Of a stretch of DNA of 64,000 bases, positions 7,625 to 15,925 are shown one piece after another (the first letter of the stretch is position 1; each line of letters opens with the position of its first letter). Under the pieces are notes generated by a model. The model searched no databases and had not been told where the DNA came from. It saw only the letters and a program-made list of their open reading frames with translations. The position numbers and the translations under genes are program-made. Source of the stretch: Frateuria terrea (lineage in GTDB: Bacteria; Pseudomonadota; Gammaproteobacteria; Xanthomonadales; Rhodanobacteraceae); assembly GCF_900115705.1 (NCBI RefSeq), contig NZ_FOXL01000002.1:558001-622000 (forward strand), given 5' to 3'.

Positions 7625-7840
7625 TCAGCGCCACGCCGCTTCGCTGCGTTGCTCGAAGTGCTCGTAGGCGGTGATCAGGCCACCCAGCACTTCGGCCGAA
7701 GTCTCGAACAGCGCCTGCGCCTTGGGATCGGAAACCTTCGCCACGTCCTGCCGGACGTGCTCCATGGCCTCGCGCAGCATGCCCTTGATCCTGCGGGTGT
7801 GTTCGCGCGGGTCTTCGCGGCCCTGGGACGTATCGGTCAT
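7625..7840 (-). CDS. Small conserved hydrophilic protein paired with hemerythrin
   Basis: A 71-residue soluble protein, MTDTSQGREDPREH and onward, predicted to be largely helical (RIKGMLREAMEHVRQDV, LFETSAEVLGGLITAYEHFE). I chose the internal ATG because AGGAG lies seven bases before it; the longer ORF adds 18 residues with no conserved look. It is the first gene of a two-gene unit with the hemerythrin protein, separated by only three bases. I do not recognise the family. The tight coupling suggests a partner or cytosolic helper for the hemerythrin, but this is inference. Confidence 0.7.
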   Translation of the reverse strand: MTDTSQGREDPREHTRRIKGMLREAMEHVRQDVAKVSDPKAQALFETSAEVLGGLITAYEHFEQRSEAAWR

Positions 7841-7943
7841 GGCGGGACTCCTGGCAATCGCCGGCCCGGGCGGGAGGCTCGATGGTCGCGCCACACCCGT
7901 TGCCGGCGGGTGAACCGGCGCCGTCGCACTTAGAATCCGCCGA

Positions 7944-8807
7944 ATGACCTATCGCGGCCGCTTTGCCCCCTCCCCCACCGGCCTGCTGCACTTCGGCTCG
8001 CTGGCGGCCGCAGTAGGCAGCTGGTTGTGCGCGCGTCACGCGGACGGGCAATGGCTGGTGCGAGTGGAGGACATCGACCCGCCGCGCCAGGTCCCCGGCT
8101 CGGCGCAGGCGATCCTGTCCGCATTGCCGGCGTTCGGGTTGGTGGCGGACCTGCCGGCGCTGTTCCAGTCGAAACGGCAGGCCGCCTATGACGCCGCCTT
8201 CGAGCGCCTGCGTGCGGCCGACCTGGTGTTTCCCTGCTGGTGCAGCCGGGCGCAGCTGGCCGGCGAGGAGGGCATCCATCGGGACGGCCATTGCATTGCG
8301 CCGCCCGAGCCCGATCGGCCGCCGGCGTGGCGGCTACGCGTGCCGGACGTGACCATCGCCTTCGATGACGCGCTGCAGGGTCCGCAGCGTCAGAACCTGC
8401 GCGAAGCCGCGGGCGATTTCGTGATCCGCCGCGTGGAGGGCTACTACGCCTACCAGCTCGCCTGCGTGGTGGACGACGCTTTCCAGCAGATCACCGAAGT
8501 GGTGCGCGGCAACGACCTGCTCGATTCCACCCCGCGGCAGATCTGGCTGCAGCGCTGCCTGGGCCTGCCCACGCCCGTGTACCGCCATCTGCCGCTGGCG
8601 CTGGATGAACAGGGACGCAAGCTGTCCAAGTCCGCCCAGGCGCACCCGGTGGACCCGGCCGATCCGCTGCCGGCGCTGCGGCAGGTCCTGGCTTTCCTGG
8701 ACGTCCAGACGTCCGCGGCGGCAAGCGATGTGCCGGCCCTGCTGGCTTCGGCGCTGGAGCGCTTCGACCCTGTCCGCCTGCCGCCACTGGCGGCGCGCCC
8801 GGTTTAG
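7944..8807 (+). CDS. gluQ: Glutamyl-Q tRNA(Asp) synthetase
   Basis: GluQRS attaches glutamate to the queuosine base at the wobble position of tRNA-Asp. The 287-residue product has the class I synthetase catalytic half only: the HIGH-like region in RFAPSPTGLLHFGSLAAAV, RVEDIDPPR, the zinc-site FPCWCSR with a later HC, DLLDSTPRQIW, and KLSKS near residue 232. The anticodon-binding half of true GluRS is absent, which is diagnostic of GluQRS. It is divergent from the hemerythrin pair and upstream of the PHB-type reductase gene. Confidence is high. Confidence 0.95.
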   Translation: MTYRGRFAPSPTGLLHFGSLAAAVGSWLCARHADGQWLVRVEDIDPPRQVPGSAQAILSALPAFGLVADLPALFQSKRQAAYDAAFERLRAADLVFPCWCSRAQLAGEEGIHRDGHCIAPPEPDRPPAWRLRVPDVTIAFDDALQGPQRQNLREAAGDFVIRRVEGYYAYQLACVVDDAFQQITEVVRGNDLLDSTPRQIWLQRCLGLPTPVYRHLPLALDEQGRKLSKSAQAHPVDPADPLPALRQVLAFLDVQTSAAASDVPALLASALERFDPVRLPPLAARPV

Positions 8808-8916
8808 AAGCGCTACGGAAACCGGCCGCAAACCCAGGCACAGCAGTTGTCACCAAGTTGGGGTATACATGCAGGACACGCCGACACCGGCGGCGCTCTC
8901 ACGGGAAGCTCAGGCA

Positions 8917-9657
8917 ATGAACCCACGCACCGCACTGGTCACCGGCGGCACGGGCGGCATCGGCACGGCGATCGTCCGCTACCTGGCGCGCCAGGGACAC
9001 CGGGTGGCCACCAACTACCGCGATGAGGCCAGGGCGCAGGCCTGGCGCGCACGCATGGCGGCCGAGGGCATCGACGTGTGCATGGTGCCCGGCGACGTCG
9101 CCGATCCGGGCTCGGCCGAGGCGATGATCCGCGCGATGGAGCGCGACTGCGGTCCGGTCGACATCCTGGTCAACAACGCCGGCATCACCCGCGACTCGAC
9201 CTTCCACAAGATGGACTACCAGCAGTGGAGCGAGGTGGTGAACACCAACCTCAACGCCTGCTTCAACGTCACCCGCCCGGTGATCGAGGGCATGCGCGCG
9301 CGCCGCTGGGGCCGGATCGTGCAGATCAGCTCGATCAACGGCCAGAAAGGCCAGTACGGCCAGGCCAACTACGCCGCGGCGAAGGCCGGCATGCATGGCT
9401 TCACCATCTCGCTGGCGCAGGAGAACGCGAAGTTCGGCATCACGGTCAACACGGTATCGCCCGGCTACGTCGCCACCGACATGGTGATGGCGGTACCCGA
9501 GGAAGTGCGCGAGAAGATCGTGGCGCAGATCCCGATCGGCCGGCTGGGCAAGCCGGAGGAAATTGCGCACGCGGTGGCGTTCTTCACCACTGACGAGGCG
9601 AGCTGGATCACCGGGACGAACCTGGCGATCAACGGCGGGCACTACATGGGTTGGTAG
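8917..9657 (+). CDS. phbB: Acetoacetyl-CoA reductase (PhbB-type SDR)
   Basis: A 246-residue short-chain dehydrogenase with the Rossmann motif TGGTGGIG near the N-terminus, NNAGITRD, the catalytic Ser in SSINGQKGQYGQANY and the Y-x3-K in NYAAAKAG. The order GQKGQ.GQ.NY and the ending TNLAINGGHYMGW (family pattern ..NGG.YM) mark the PhbB branch, which reduces acetoacetyl-CoA to (R)-3-hydroxybutyryl-CoA with NADPH for polyhydroxybutyrate. I chose ATG 8917 (MNPRTALVTGG), which gives the standard length; an upstream ATG at 8869 would add 16 residues. No PHB synthase or thiolase gene is adjacent. Confidence 0.9.
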   Translation: MNPRTALVTGGTGGIGTAIVRYLARQGHRVATNYRDEARAQAWRARMAAEGIDVCMVPGDVADPGSAEAMIRAMERDCGPVDILVNNAGITRDSTFHKMDYQQWSEVVNTNLNACFNVTRPVIEGMRARRWGRIVQISSINGQKGQYGQANYAAAKAGMHGFTISLAQENAKFGITVNTVSPGYVATDMVMAVPEEVREKIVAQIPIGRLGKPEEIAHAVAFFTTDEASWITGTNLAINGGHYMGW

Positions 9658-9675
9658 CGCTGGCTCCGGTCCAGG

Positions 9676-10461
9676 CTACTTCTCCAGCACCTTCTCCAGC
9701 ACCTTCCCCACCGCCGCGAACGCGAACGCCCCGGTGACGTGCGTCGCCGCTCCCAACCCGCCGCCGCAGGCGAGGTTGAGCGAATCCCCGCCCGGCGGAC
9801 GCAGTCCGCAGACCGAGCCATCCGGCTGCGGATACTGCACGTTCTGCAGCGAGTAGACCGCCGACACGCCGAAGTAGCGATCCGGGTTGCGCGGGAAGTT
9901 GAAGTCCTGCCGAAGCTTCTTGCGGATCAGGCTGAACATCGCGTCGTGCTCGGTGCGCGAGAGGTCGCGCACGCGAATCTGCGTAGGATCGGTGCGTCCA
10001 CCGGCCGAGCCCACCGTGACCATCGGCAGTTTGCGCCGGCGGCACCAGGCAATCGCCTCCAGCTTCACGCGGAAGGCATCACAGGCATCGAGCACCACGT
10101 CGTAGCCGCGGTCGAGCAGCTCGTCCAGCGTGGCGGTGGTGAGGAAGCGCTCGACCGCTTCGAGCCGGATGCGCGGGTTGATCGCGTGCGCACGCTCGGC
10201 CATCACGCCGACCTTGGGTTTGCCCCACTGGCCATCCAGCGCGTGCAGCTGGCGGTTGGTGTTGGACAGGCATACCTCATCGGCGTCGATCAGGGTCAGC
10301 CGCCCCAGGCCGCTGCGCGCCAGCGCCTCGACCGCCCAGGAGCCGACCCCACCGATGCCGATCACGCAAACGTGCGCATTCATCAGCCGCTCGATCGTGC
10401 CGCGCCCGTACAAGCGCTCGACGCCCTCGAAGCGTTCGACCGGATAATGCGGCCCGCTCAT
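9676..10461 (-). CDS. tcdA: tRNA threonylcarbamoyladenosine dehydratase (TcdA/CsdL)
   Basis: TcdA is an E1-like ATP-dependent enzyme that converts t6A at position 37 of ANN-decoding tRNAs to its cyclic form. The 261-residue protein shows RLYGRGTIERL, the nucleotide-binding VIGIGGVGSWAVEALARSG, LIDADEVCLSNTNRQ and DACDAFRVKLEAIAWC, in the ThiF/MoeB order and at the usual TcdA length. The C-terminus contains a doubled KVLE unit (GKVLEKVLEK) caused by a 12-base direct repeat at 9676-9705. It runs convergent to phbB with an 18 bp gap. Confidence 0.93.
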   Translation of the reverse strand: MSGPHYPVERFEGVERLYGRGTIERLMNAHVCVIGIGGVGSWAVEALARSGLGRLTLIDADEVCLSNTNRQLHALDGQWGKPKVGVMAERAHAINPRIRLEAVERFLTTATLDELLDRGYDVVLDACDAFRVKLEAIAWCRRRKLPMVTVGSAGGRTDPTQIRVRDLSRTEHDAMFSLIRKKLRQDFNFPRNPDRYFGVSAVYSLQNVQYPQPDGSVCGLRPPGGDSLNLACGGGLGAATHVTGAFAFAAVGKVLEKVLEK

Positions 10462-10598
10462 GCGGCCTGCCCGTGGACGGGGTGGATGCTGCCTGCCATC
10501 GCCTGCGGTTTCCTACGATCCAAAAGCCCATTTTACGGCTACGAAAGCCGCCGGCGCTTCGGTATTCTGGCCCTTCACAACTGCAAGGGCGGTCCCCC

Positions 10599-10994
10599 AT
10601 GAACGCACGCTCCGCACTCCTGATCCTGCTCGGCCTGGTCATCGGCATCCTCGGCACCGTGTTCGCGATGAAGGCGCTGGGCGACCGCAACCCCATGCCG
10701 CACGCGGTGATGACGGTCATGGGGCACCACATGGGCGCGCTGAGCGAGGCGGTCAAGACCAGGCAGTGCGACGCCGCACAGGCCAACGACCACCTGCTGC
10801 GCCTGCAGTCGACCGCCGGCGACATCGCCGCGGCATTCCCCGGCGCCGAACAGGATTTCCTCGACCACGCCGGCCGCTTGCGCACCGCGCTGCAGAATGC
10901 CGTGCAGGCGCACCCGACCGACTGCGCCGCGCTGGCCACGGCGATCAAGCCGGTGGGCGACGCCTGCCAGTCGTGCCACCAGAAGTACCGCTGA
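10599..10994 (+). CDS. Class II cytochrome c (cytochrome c'/c556-like)
   Basis: A 131-residue exported protein. It has an N-terminal hydrophobic signal or anchor (NARSALLILLGLVIGILGTVFAMKA) and a helical body, with the heme-attachment motif CQSCHQKYR at the extreme C-terminus. A C-terminal CxxCHxxYR is the hallmark of class II cytochromes c. The usual Met ligand may lie in HAVMTVMGHHMGAL. These four-helix proteins bind NO or transfer electrons in the periplasm. The ATG was chosen because it starts the hydrophobic segment; the longer ORF is unlikely. It precedes the sensor kinase by 30 bp in the same direction, so cotranscription is possible. Confidence 0.85.
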   Translation: MNARSALLILLGLVIGILGTVFAMKALGDRNPMPHAVMTVMGHHMGALSEAVKTRQCDAAQANDHLLRLQSTAGDIAAAFPGAEQDFLDHAGRLRTALQNAVQAHPTDCAALATAIKPVGDACQSCHQKYR

Positions 10995-11024
10995 CGCACG
11001 ACTCCACGGCCGGATGCCGCGCTG

Positions 11025-12383
11025 ATGACAGGGACGAGCCACGCAACGCGCCGCCGCGGGTCACGGCTGCGCCAGCTGCGGCGGCGGGTGGACAACGCGA
11101 TGTTCACCCGAGCGCGTTATTCGCAGCCGATGATGCCGGTGATGTGCCTTCTCGGCGGGCTGTTCATGCCGTTGTACTGGTTCGTCTGGACCTACGCGGT
11201 GCCGCAGCCCTACAGCAACCTGTGGCTGCACCTGGCCGGCTGCGTGGTGCTGCTGCCGCTGGCGGCGCAACGCTGGTGGCCACGCGCCTGCAAGCCGTGG
11301 CTGCCGCTGTACTGGTACGTGGCGATCACCTTCGCGCTACCGTTCTTCTTCGGCTACCTGATGCTGCGCAATGGCGGCGCGATCGGCTGGATGGCTGCGC
11401 ATCTGTTCTCGATCTTCATCACCATGATGCTGTTCGATCTGGCCAGCTTCGCGCTGATCTTCAGCCTGGGCACCACGCTGGCGGCGCTCGCGTTCCAGCT
11501 TGGCCCCCATGGTGCCTGGCCGCTGCACGCGATGCTGCAGTACACGCCGGTCCTGGCGCTGACGCTGGTCCTGGGCCCGCTGGCCAGCCTTTCGCAGAAA
11601 TTCGGCGACCAGGCCAAGGTGAAGGCACTGATCGGCGCTTCCAACAACATCGCGCACGAACTGCGTACCCCGCTCGGTTCGGTGCAGCTGGCCGGCCGCG
11701 CCATCGGCCGCTACCTGCCCCACCTGCTGGAAAGCCATCGCCTGGCCGAGCAGTCGGGGCTGCCGGTGGCCGCGCTGCGCAGCCCGCACCTGCAGGCGCT
11801 GCAGCGCGGCGTCGGCGTGATCGAACACGAGGTCAGTCACGCCCATACGGTGATCGACATGCTGCTCATGGCCGCCCGGCCGATGGGCTCGCTGCAGCTG
11901 GAAACGCTGCACGCGCGCGCCTGCGTGGAACAGGCGCTGGCACGTTATCCGTACGCATCGCGGGCCGAGCGCGAGCGGGTCCAGCTCGTTTCCGGGCCGG
12001 TCGATTTCGTGGTGAGGGGCTCCGAGCCGCTGCTTACCCACGTCATCTTCAACCTGCTGCGCAACGCGCTGTTCCATACGGGGCGGGCCGGGAAGGGCGA
12101 GATCCGCGTCGGCCTGGACAGCGACGCCAGCGGGCACTGCATCCGGGTGCGCGATACCGGTCCAGGCATCCCGCCGGACGTGCTCCCGCGCATCTTCAAC
12201 CGCTTCTACTCTTACAGCGAAGGCGACTCGGGCACCGGGCTCGGCATTGGCCTGGCCTTCTCGCAGAATGCAGTCGAGCGCATGGGCGGGCGCATCAGCT
12301 GCCGCTCGCGCTGGGGCGAGTACACCGAGTTCTTCGTGACCTTTCCGTACCAAGTGCCATCTGGACAGGGACTTTCGGCATGA
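11025..12383 (+). CDS. CqsS/LqsS-like membrane sensor histidine kinase
   Basis: A 452-residue kinase. Residues 35-190 hold about six membrane segments with no periplasmic sensor loop. The segment LYWFVWTYAVPQPYSNLWLHL (two parts, residues 50-70) resembles the sensing domain of CqsS of Vibrio and LqsS of Legionella, which detect alpha-hydroxyketone autoinducers. The H-box IAHELRTPL has phospho-acceptor His211. The ATPase half shows N-box FNLLRNALFHTG, DTGPGIPPD and GTGLGIGLAF, and ends WGEYTEFFVTFP, an ending I recall from the same kinases. The stop overlaps the response-regulator start by four bases (ATGA). No autoinducer synthase gene is in the window. Family placement is from memory of motifs; the ligand is inference. 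Confidence 0.78.
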   Translation: MTGTSHATRRRGSRLRQLRRRVDNAMFTRARYSQPMMPVMCLLGGLFMPLYWFVWTYAVPQPYSNLWLHLAGCVVLLPLAAQRWWPRACKPWLPLYWYVAITFALPFFFGYLMLRNGGAIGWMAAHLFSIFITMMLFDLASFALIFSLGTTLAALAFQLGPHGAWPLHAMLQYTPVLALTLVLGPLASLSQKFGDQAKVKALIGASNNIAHELRTPLGSVQLAGRAIGRYLPHLLESHRLAEQSGLPVAALRSPHLQALQRGVGVIEHEVSHAHTVIDMLLMAARPMGSLQLETLHARACVEQALARYPYASRAERERVQLVSGPVDFVVRGSEPLLTHVIFNLLRNALFHTGRAGKGEIRVGLDSDASGHCIRVRDTGPGIPPDVLPRIFNRFYSYSEGDSGTGLGIGLAFSQNAVERMGGRISCRSRWGEYTEFFVTFPYQVPSGQGLSA

Positions 12384-13396
12384 GCATCGACTTCCACGGC
12401 GACATCCTGCCGTTCCACTTTCCGACCACCACGCTCCTGGTCGACGACCACGAGAAGTACCTCGACAGCATGCCGCTGCTGCTCGACCCGACGCTGCGCC
12501 TGCGCAGCTACAGCTCCCCGCGCAGGGCGCTGGCGGAACTGGGCAGCCACGGTATCCGCGCCGTACCCGGCGGCGGTTGGATGTACCACTGGAAGGACCG
12601 CTCCTCGCAAACGCGCGAGCTCGTCGCGCTGGACATCGACTCGATCCACCGCGTGATGTTCGATCCAGAGCGCTTCGCCGAGGTGTCGGTGGTGGTGGTG
12701 GACCTGAGCATGCCGGAGATGGACGGCATCGCGTTCTGCCGCGAGCTGGCCAACCCGCACATCGGCAAGATCTTGCTGACCGGCACCGCCGACGACTGCA
12801 CTGCGATCGAGGCCTTCAACGCCGGCGTGATCGACCGCTTCATCCGCAAGAGCGACCCGCAGGCGATCGACAAGCTGCAGTCAGGCATCCGCGCGCTGCA
12901 ACGGCGCTACTTCGAACGCGTCGGCGGCTTCGTCGCCGAGGCGCTGGCGCTGGGCAACGTGCGCTTCCTGCGCGACAAGGCCTTCCAGCAGGTCTTCCGC
13001 GATCTGGTCGGCGACTTCCCGGCGGTGGAGTGCTACCTGCACGTCAATCCGACCGGCATGCTGCTGGTGGACGAGCGTGGCCGCGGCCGCTTCGTGCTGG
13101 TGCAGACCGACGAGGACCTGCGCGCGCATTTCGAGATCGCCAGCGACCTGGGCGCACCGGCCGCACTGCTGGACGCGCTGCGCGAGGGCGATCGGCTGCC
13201 CTGGTTCGGCGCCGGCGACGGCTACTACCGCGAGGACATCCGCGAGCCGGAGGCAACGCTGCATCCTGCAGTCACCGTGCGCGGAGAACATTGGTATCAC
13301 CTGGCGCTGATCGATGACGTCTCGCGCTTCCAGCTCGGCAAGCTGCGCAGCTACCACGACTGGCTCGGCGAGCAGGACCAGGCGCTCGGCGCCTGA
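12380..13396 (+). CDS. LqsR-like response regulator with extended receiver domain
   Basis: A 338-residue partner of the kinase. The receiver has acidic pair Asp22-Asp23 (LLVDDHEKYL), phospho-acceptor Asp108 in VVVVDLSMPEMDG, Thr in LLTGTADD and Lys157 in FIRKSD. In ordinary receivers the acidic pair and acceptor are about 45 residues apart; here they are 85, so roughly 40 residues are inserted (about residues 53-95, with WMYHWKDRSS). The C-terminal half (170-338) has no helix-turn-helix, GGDEF, EAL or HD motif. It resembles the uncharacterised output region of Legionella LqsR-type regulators. Output mechanism is unknown. The gene is translationally coupled to the kinase by ATGA overlap. Confidence 0.75.
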   Translation: MSIDFHGDILPFHFPTTTLLVDDHEKYLDSMPLLLDPTLRLRSYSSPRRALAELGSHGIRAVPGGGWMYHWKDRSSQTRELVALDIDSIHRVMFDPERFAEVSVVVVDLSMPEMDGIAFCRELANPHIGKILLTGTADDCTAIEAFNAGVIDRFIRKSDPQAIDKLQSGIRALQRRYFERVGGFVAEALALGNVRFLRDKAFQQVFRDLVGDFPAVECYLHVNPTGMLLVDERGRGRFVLVQTDEDLRAHFEIASDLGAPAALLDALREGDRLPWFGAGDGYYREDIREPEATLHPAVTVRGEHWYHLALIDDVSRFQLGKLRSYHDWLGEQDQALGA

Positions 13397-13399
13397 CCG

Positions 13400-13702
13400 T
13401 CACAGCCGAAGCCGGCCGCACAGGATCTGCCAGTACATCACCCAGTCGCCGGCCAGGCTGTAGAGCGGGTGGCGGAAGGTGGCCGGGCGATTCTTCTCGA
13501 ACGCGACATGGCCGATCCAGGCGAAACCGTACCCGGCGAGCGGCGCCAGCCAGAGCCAGCGCGCGTCGCGGCTGGCAATCGCCACGACAACCACCAGCAA
13601 CACCAGCGTGCTGCCGGCGAAATGCAGGCGACGACAGGTCCGGTCCCGGTGCTCGCCCAGGTAGTAGGGGTAGAACTCGCGAAAGCTGGCGAAGCGGGGC
13701 AT
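13400..13702 (-). CDS. Mpo1/DUF962-like small membrane protein
   Basis: A 100-residue protein with two central hydrophobic segments (LVLLVVVVAIAS and WLWLAPLAGYGFAWIGHVAF). It carries the DUF962 signature blocks FYPYYLGEH..R.CRRLHFAG and HVAFEKNRPATFRHPLYSL. The family includes yeast Mpo1, a dioxygenase acting on 2-hydroxy fatty acids; bacterial members are little studied, and activity here is unproved. I chose the internal ATG (MPRFASFREFY) because conservation begins there; the longer ORF adds 41 low-complexity residues. It is convergent with the response regulator gene with a 3 bp gap. Confidence 0.82.
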   Translation of the reverse strand: MPRFASFREFYPYYLGEHRDRTCRRLHFAGSTLVLLVVVVAIASRDARWLWLAPLAGYGFAWIGHVAFEKNRPATFRHPLYSLAGDWVMYWQILCGRLRL

Positions 13703-13852
13703 GGCGACTGGCCGCGGGACGGTCGTTCCAGCGTGCGCCTGCCGCCGCGACGGGTAAAGTCCTTTTGCCCGGGGGAGGAATCGACCATCGTCGAACGCCC
13801 GGTCCGCCGTCTGCAGGCACCGCACGGGGTGGCTACGACGCGACGCATCCAG

Positions 13853-14728
13853 CTAGTGCGATGGCAGCGGAATGAACTCTTGCTCGTCGCCCGGCACCAG
13901 GCCGAACCGGCCTGCCGTCCAGTCGGCCTTGGCCTGCTCGATGCGTTCGCGCGAACTGGCCACGAAGTTCCACCACAGGTGCCGCTCGCCATCCAGCGGC
14001 GCGCCACCGAACAGGATCAGCCGGCTGGTCCCGCGCGAACGCAATGCTGGCGCCGCGCCGGCGCCCAACACGGCCATGCGGTCGGCGGCGACGGCCACGC
14101 CGTCCCAGTCGACCTCGCCCTCGATCACGTAGACGCCGCGCTCGGCATGCTCCGGCGGCCACTCGAGCGTAGCGCCGTCGGCCAGGTTGGCCTCGATCAG
14201 GAACATCGGCGCAAACACCTTCACCGGCGAGCGCTCGCCATAGGCGTGGCCGGCGACCAGCAGCAGCTCGGCGCCCTCGCGACGGAGGCGCGGCAATTCC
14301 CCGGCGCCGTGATGGTGGAACTCCGGCGCCACCTCCGCGTCCTCGCGCGGCAGCGCCACCCACAGCTGGATACCATGCAGGCGCTGGCCGTCGCGGCGTG
14401 GCTCCGGCGGCGTACGTTCCGAATGCACGATGCCACGGCCGGAGGTCATCCAGTTCACCTCGCCCGGGCGGATGTCGGCCAGGCTGCCCAGGCTGTCGCG
14501 GTGGCGGATGGAGCCTTCGAACAGCCAGGTGATGGTGGCCAGGCCGATGTGCGGGTGCGGCCGCACGTCCATGCCCTTGCCCGGCGCAAAGTCGGCCGGC
14601 CCCATGTGGTCGAAGAACACGAACGGGCCGACGTGCCGTGCCAGCAGCGCGGGCAACAGGCGGCGCACGGTGAAGCCGTCACCGAGGTCGTGCTTGCGGC
14701 CTTCGATCAATCGTGGGGTGTGGTCCAT
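13853..14728 (-). CDS. Pirin family protein
   Basis: A bicupin protein of 291 residues. The N-terminal cupin holds the pirin signature: FFDHMGPADFAPGKGMDVRP, HPHIGLATITWLFEGSIRHRDSLGS with its two metal-ligand histidines, and TSGRGIVHSERTP with a further His and Glu. Bacterial pirins bind Fe or Mn; some have quercetinase activity, others act as redox sensors. Which applies here is not shown. The old-yellow-enzyme gene ends 21 bp upstream on the same strand, so the two probably share a transcript. The 150 bp before 13853 contains nothing I recognise. Confidence 0.92.
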   Translation of the reverse strand: MDHTPRLIEGRKHDLGDGFTVRRLLPALLARHVGPFVFFDHMGPADFAPGKGMDVRPHPHIGLATITWLFEGSIRHRDSLGSLADIRPGEVNWMTSGRGIVHSERTPPEPRRDGQRLHGIQLWVALPREDAEVAPEFHHHGAGELPRLRREGAELLLVAGHAYGERSPVKVFAPMFLIEANLADGATLEWPPEHAERGVYVIEGEVDWDGVAVAADRMAVLGAGAAPALRSRGTSRLILFGGAPLDGERHLWWNFVASSRERIEQAKADWTAGRFGLVPGDEQEFIPLPSH

Positions 14729-14749
14729 GTCGTGCTCCGTGCCCGGGCG

Positions 14750-15808
14750 CTACCAGGCGCGCTGGTACTGTACCGGCGGGAGGATCGATGCGCCCAGTTC
14801 CTGCGCGGCGCGACGCGGGAAGTAGGGATCGCGCAGGCTTTCGCGTGCGATCAGGACCAGGTCCGCCTCGTGGTTGCCGATGATCTGCGCCGCCTGCTGC
14901 GACCCGGTGATCAACCCCACGGCGCCGGTGGCAATCTCCGCCTCGCGGCGGATGCGCGCGGCGAACGGGACCTGGTAGCCCGGGCCGACGGGAATCTTCA
15001 CGTGCGGCACCAGCCCGCCGCTGGAAACATCGATCAGGTCGACGCCCAGCGGCTTGACCTCGCGCGCCAGGCGCACGCTTTGCTCCACGCTCCAGCCACC
15101 GTCGGCCCAGTCGGTGGCCGAGACGCGCAGCCACAGCGGCAGCGTTTCGGGCCACACCTCACGCACCGCGGCCAGCACCTCTCGCACCAGCCGCGTGCGG
15201 TTCTCGAAACTGCCGCCGTAGCCATCGGTGCGGTGATTGCTCAGCGGTGACAGGAACTGGTGCAACAGGTATCCGTGCGCTGCATGTACCTCGATCAGTT
15301 GGAAGCCGGCGGCCAGCGCGCGCTTGGCTGCCGCACGGAAATCGTCGACCACCTTGCGCAAGCCCGCCTCGTCCAGCGCCTGTGGCGTGTGCCAGCCCTG
15401 GTCGAAAGGAATGGCCGAAGGCGCCAGCGTGGTCCAGTCGCCCTGCCCGACCGGCAACGGACCGCCACCTTCCCAAGGCCGCTGCGCGCTGGCCTTGCGC
15501 CCGGCATGCGCCAGCTGTACGCCAGCGATCGCATGCTGGCTGCGAAGGAAGGCGGTGATCGGCTGCCAGGCCGACACCTGCGCGTCGTTCCATATACCGG
15601 TGTCGCCAGGGGAGATGCGGCCTTCCGGCGACACCGCGGTAGCCTCGGCCACCACCGCCGCGGCCCCGCCCACCGCGCGGCTGCCCAGGTGCACCAGGTG
15701 CCAGTCGTGCGGCACGCCGTCGGAGGCTGAGTACTGGCACATGGGCGCGACGACGATGCGGTTGCGCAGCGTGAGGCTGCGCTGGTCAAACGGGGTGAAC
15801 AGTTCCAT
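14750..15808 (-). CDS. Old yellow enzyme, NADPH dehydrogenase (YqjM/NamA type)
   Basis: An FMN-dependent ene-reductase of 352 residues. It has the TIM-barrel OYE pattern: LRNRIVVAPMCQYSASDG (the Cys-containing M-C-Q-Y of the YqjM class), HLGSRAVGG, QLAHAGRKAS, FQLIEVHAAHGYLLHQFLSP with the catalytic H-A-H, YGGSFENRTRLVREV, and ending GADL-like IGNHEADLVLIARESLRDPYFP. The enzymes reduce activated C=C bonds of enones using NADPH and often aid in stress or xenobiotic detoxification. The start MELFTPFD gives the canonical length; the ORF extends ten more residues upstream. It sits 21 bp upstream of the pirin gene. Confidence 0.94.
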   Translation of the reverse strand: MELFTPFDQRSLTLRNRIVVAPMCQYSASDGVPHDWHLVHLGSRAVGGAAAVVAEATAVSPEGRISPGDTGIWNDAQVSAWQPITAFLRSQHAIAGVQLAHAGRKASAQRPWEGGGPLPVGQGDWTTLAPSAIPFDQGWHTPQALDEAGLRKVVDDFRAAAKRALAAGFQLIEVHAAHGYLLHQFLSPLSNHRTDGYGGSFENRTRLVREVLAAVREVWPETLPLWLRVSATDWADGGWSVEQSVRLAREVKPLGVDLIDVSSGGLVPHVKIPVGPGYQVPFAARIRREAEIATGAVGLITGSQQAAQIIGNHEADLVLIARESLRDPYFPRRAAQELGASILPPVQYQRAW

Positions 15809-15925
15809 GCGGAAGCCTTGGCGACGGACAAGCACTCCAGATGACGCCGGGCCTGTCGCGCTTCAAGAGCGAGGCCTCGCATGGAAACCGTGGCCGCACG
15901 GCATGGCGGTCGCCCTAGAACCTTC

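Noticed and set aside
8917-9657. Polyhydroxybutyrate operon
   Set aside because: Only the reductase is present; neighbours are tRNA-modification genes and no phaC or phaA is in the window.
10460-12379. Long upstream extension of the response-regulator ORF (to 978 codons)
   Set aside because: The extension is out of frame with the cytochrome and kinase genes that occupy the same bases; the ATGA overlap at 12380 gives a natural start.
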